Shown: positions 63,710-64,000 of the stretch, one piece after another
Layout of the letters: the number at the start of each line of letters is the position of its first letter
Position numbering within the stretch: position 1 is the first letter of the stretch
Origin: Vanrija pseudolonga
Lineage: Eukaryota > Basidiomycota > Tremellomycetes > Trichosporonales > Trichosporonaceae
Direction of reading: 5' to 3'
Length of the DNA stretch: 64,000 nt
Assembly (NCBI RefSeq): GCF_020906515.1
Contig: NC_085849.1
Location: 2,232,001-2,296,000, forward strand
Program-made: the position numbers and the translations under genes
Notes under the pieces: generated by a model
Told to the model about the DNA's origin: nothing
Database searches by the model: none
Seen by the model: the letters and a program-made list of their open reading frames with translations, nothing else

Positions 63710-64000
63710 TCAGGCCATTCATGTACGGGGTATCGTGTGCTCCTGGGGGAGAAGGGACGGACGGGGAAGCGTCATCAGCTAACTAACGGACGCCGGACCT
63801 CCGTGGTGGCGTTGGCCCGGCTTGGCCCCGTCGCCGCCGTTGTTGCTGTCATGACTCGTCGACTCGGTCGCGTATCGAGATGCGTGCTGGCGGTGCACAG
63901 CGCCGAGGTGGCAAGTGCCCGTTGTTGTCACTCTTATGTATTCCAACGCTGCTGCACCGAGTTCCAATCGCGGCGCCATTGTTGTTGCATTTCCAACCAC
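63710..64000. other. Right edge, no gene recognised
   Basis: The 291 bp after the last stop contain only a spurious minus-strand frame of Ala/Thr/Arg-rich character; it may be the promoter or 3' region of a gene outside the window. Confidence 0.4.

Overview
The window is nuclear DNA of a GC-rich basidiomycete fungus. The genes carry many very short spliceosomal introns (about 33-60 nt, donor mostly GTGAGT, a CTGAC or CTAAC branch-like motif 5-15 nt before the AG), and the proteins resemble those of Tremellomycetes. A trichosporonoid yeast (Trichosporonales) is my best guess, but that placement is an inference from intron style, base composition and gene content. I see 23 protein genes on both strands, no tRNA or rRNA gene, no recognisable transposon or virus-derived element, and no CRISPR array. 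Exons were assembled by reading splice signals and requiring a continuous frame and conserved protein motifs. In every complete gene the summed exons divide by three.

Layout. 1-6.2 kb: the 5' part of a Mediator MED1 gene (minus) and the response-regulator transcription factor SKN7 (minus) with a long repeat-bearing leader. 6.2-9.5 kb: a short-chain dehydrogenase with a 6-nt microexon and an anion-cation-symporter type MFS permease (both plus). 9.6-17.5 kb: an ING-family PHD protein (minus), a Mid2-like cell-surface sensor (plus), a WW protein (plus) and a double-WSC GH71 alpha-1,3-glucanase (minus). 18.9-25.6 kb: a 23-exon RNA-dependent RNA polymerase of the RNAi pathway, with a 5-nt microexon, followed at 188 bp by UTP25 (both plus). 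25.8-31.7 kb: the MYND protein MUB1 and the splicing factor PRP17 (both minus). 32.0-35.0 kb: a JMJD4-like JmjC hydroxylase and RCL1 (both plus). 35.1-38.8 kb: a PH-C2-RasGAP protein (minus). 41.6-43.4 kb: glucose-6-phosphate dehydrogenase (plus) after a 2.9-kb intergenic stretch. 44.2-51.0 kb: a CxxC-containing protein of unknown function (minus), a nitronate monooxygenase (minus) and a flavin monooxygenase (plus). 51.1-53.0 kb: a BTB-like protein (minus), preceded by a 4.1-kb stretch without a gene. 57.2-63.7 kb: a MOZ-like double-PHD MYST acetyltransferase (minus), the U5 snRNP 40-kDa WD protein (plus) and a small conserved protein of unknown function (plus).

The genes do not form a biosynthetic or defence cluster. 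Several share broad processes: ribosome biogenesis (UTP25, RCL1, the first next to the RdRP and the second 276 bp after the JMJD4 gene), splicing (PRP17, SNRNP40), chromatin and transcription (MED1, ING, MYST, SKN7), and cell wall and stress (SKN7, the Mid2-like sensor, GH71, RasGAP). I found no convincing new multi-gene system. The most unusual material is in gene structure: 5- and 6-nt microexons, a 33-nt intron, several introns whose length is a multiple of three and which therefore hide inside open frames (one probably inside the SKN7 DNA-binding domain), and a perfect hairpin inside an intron.
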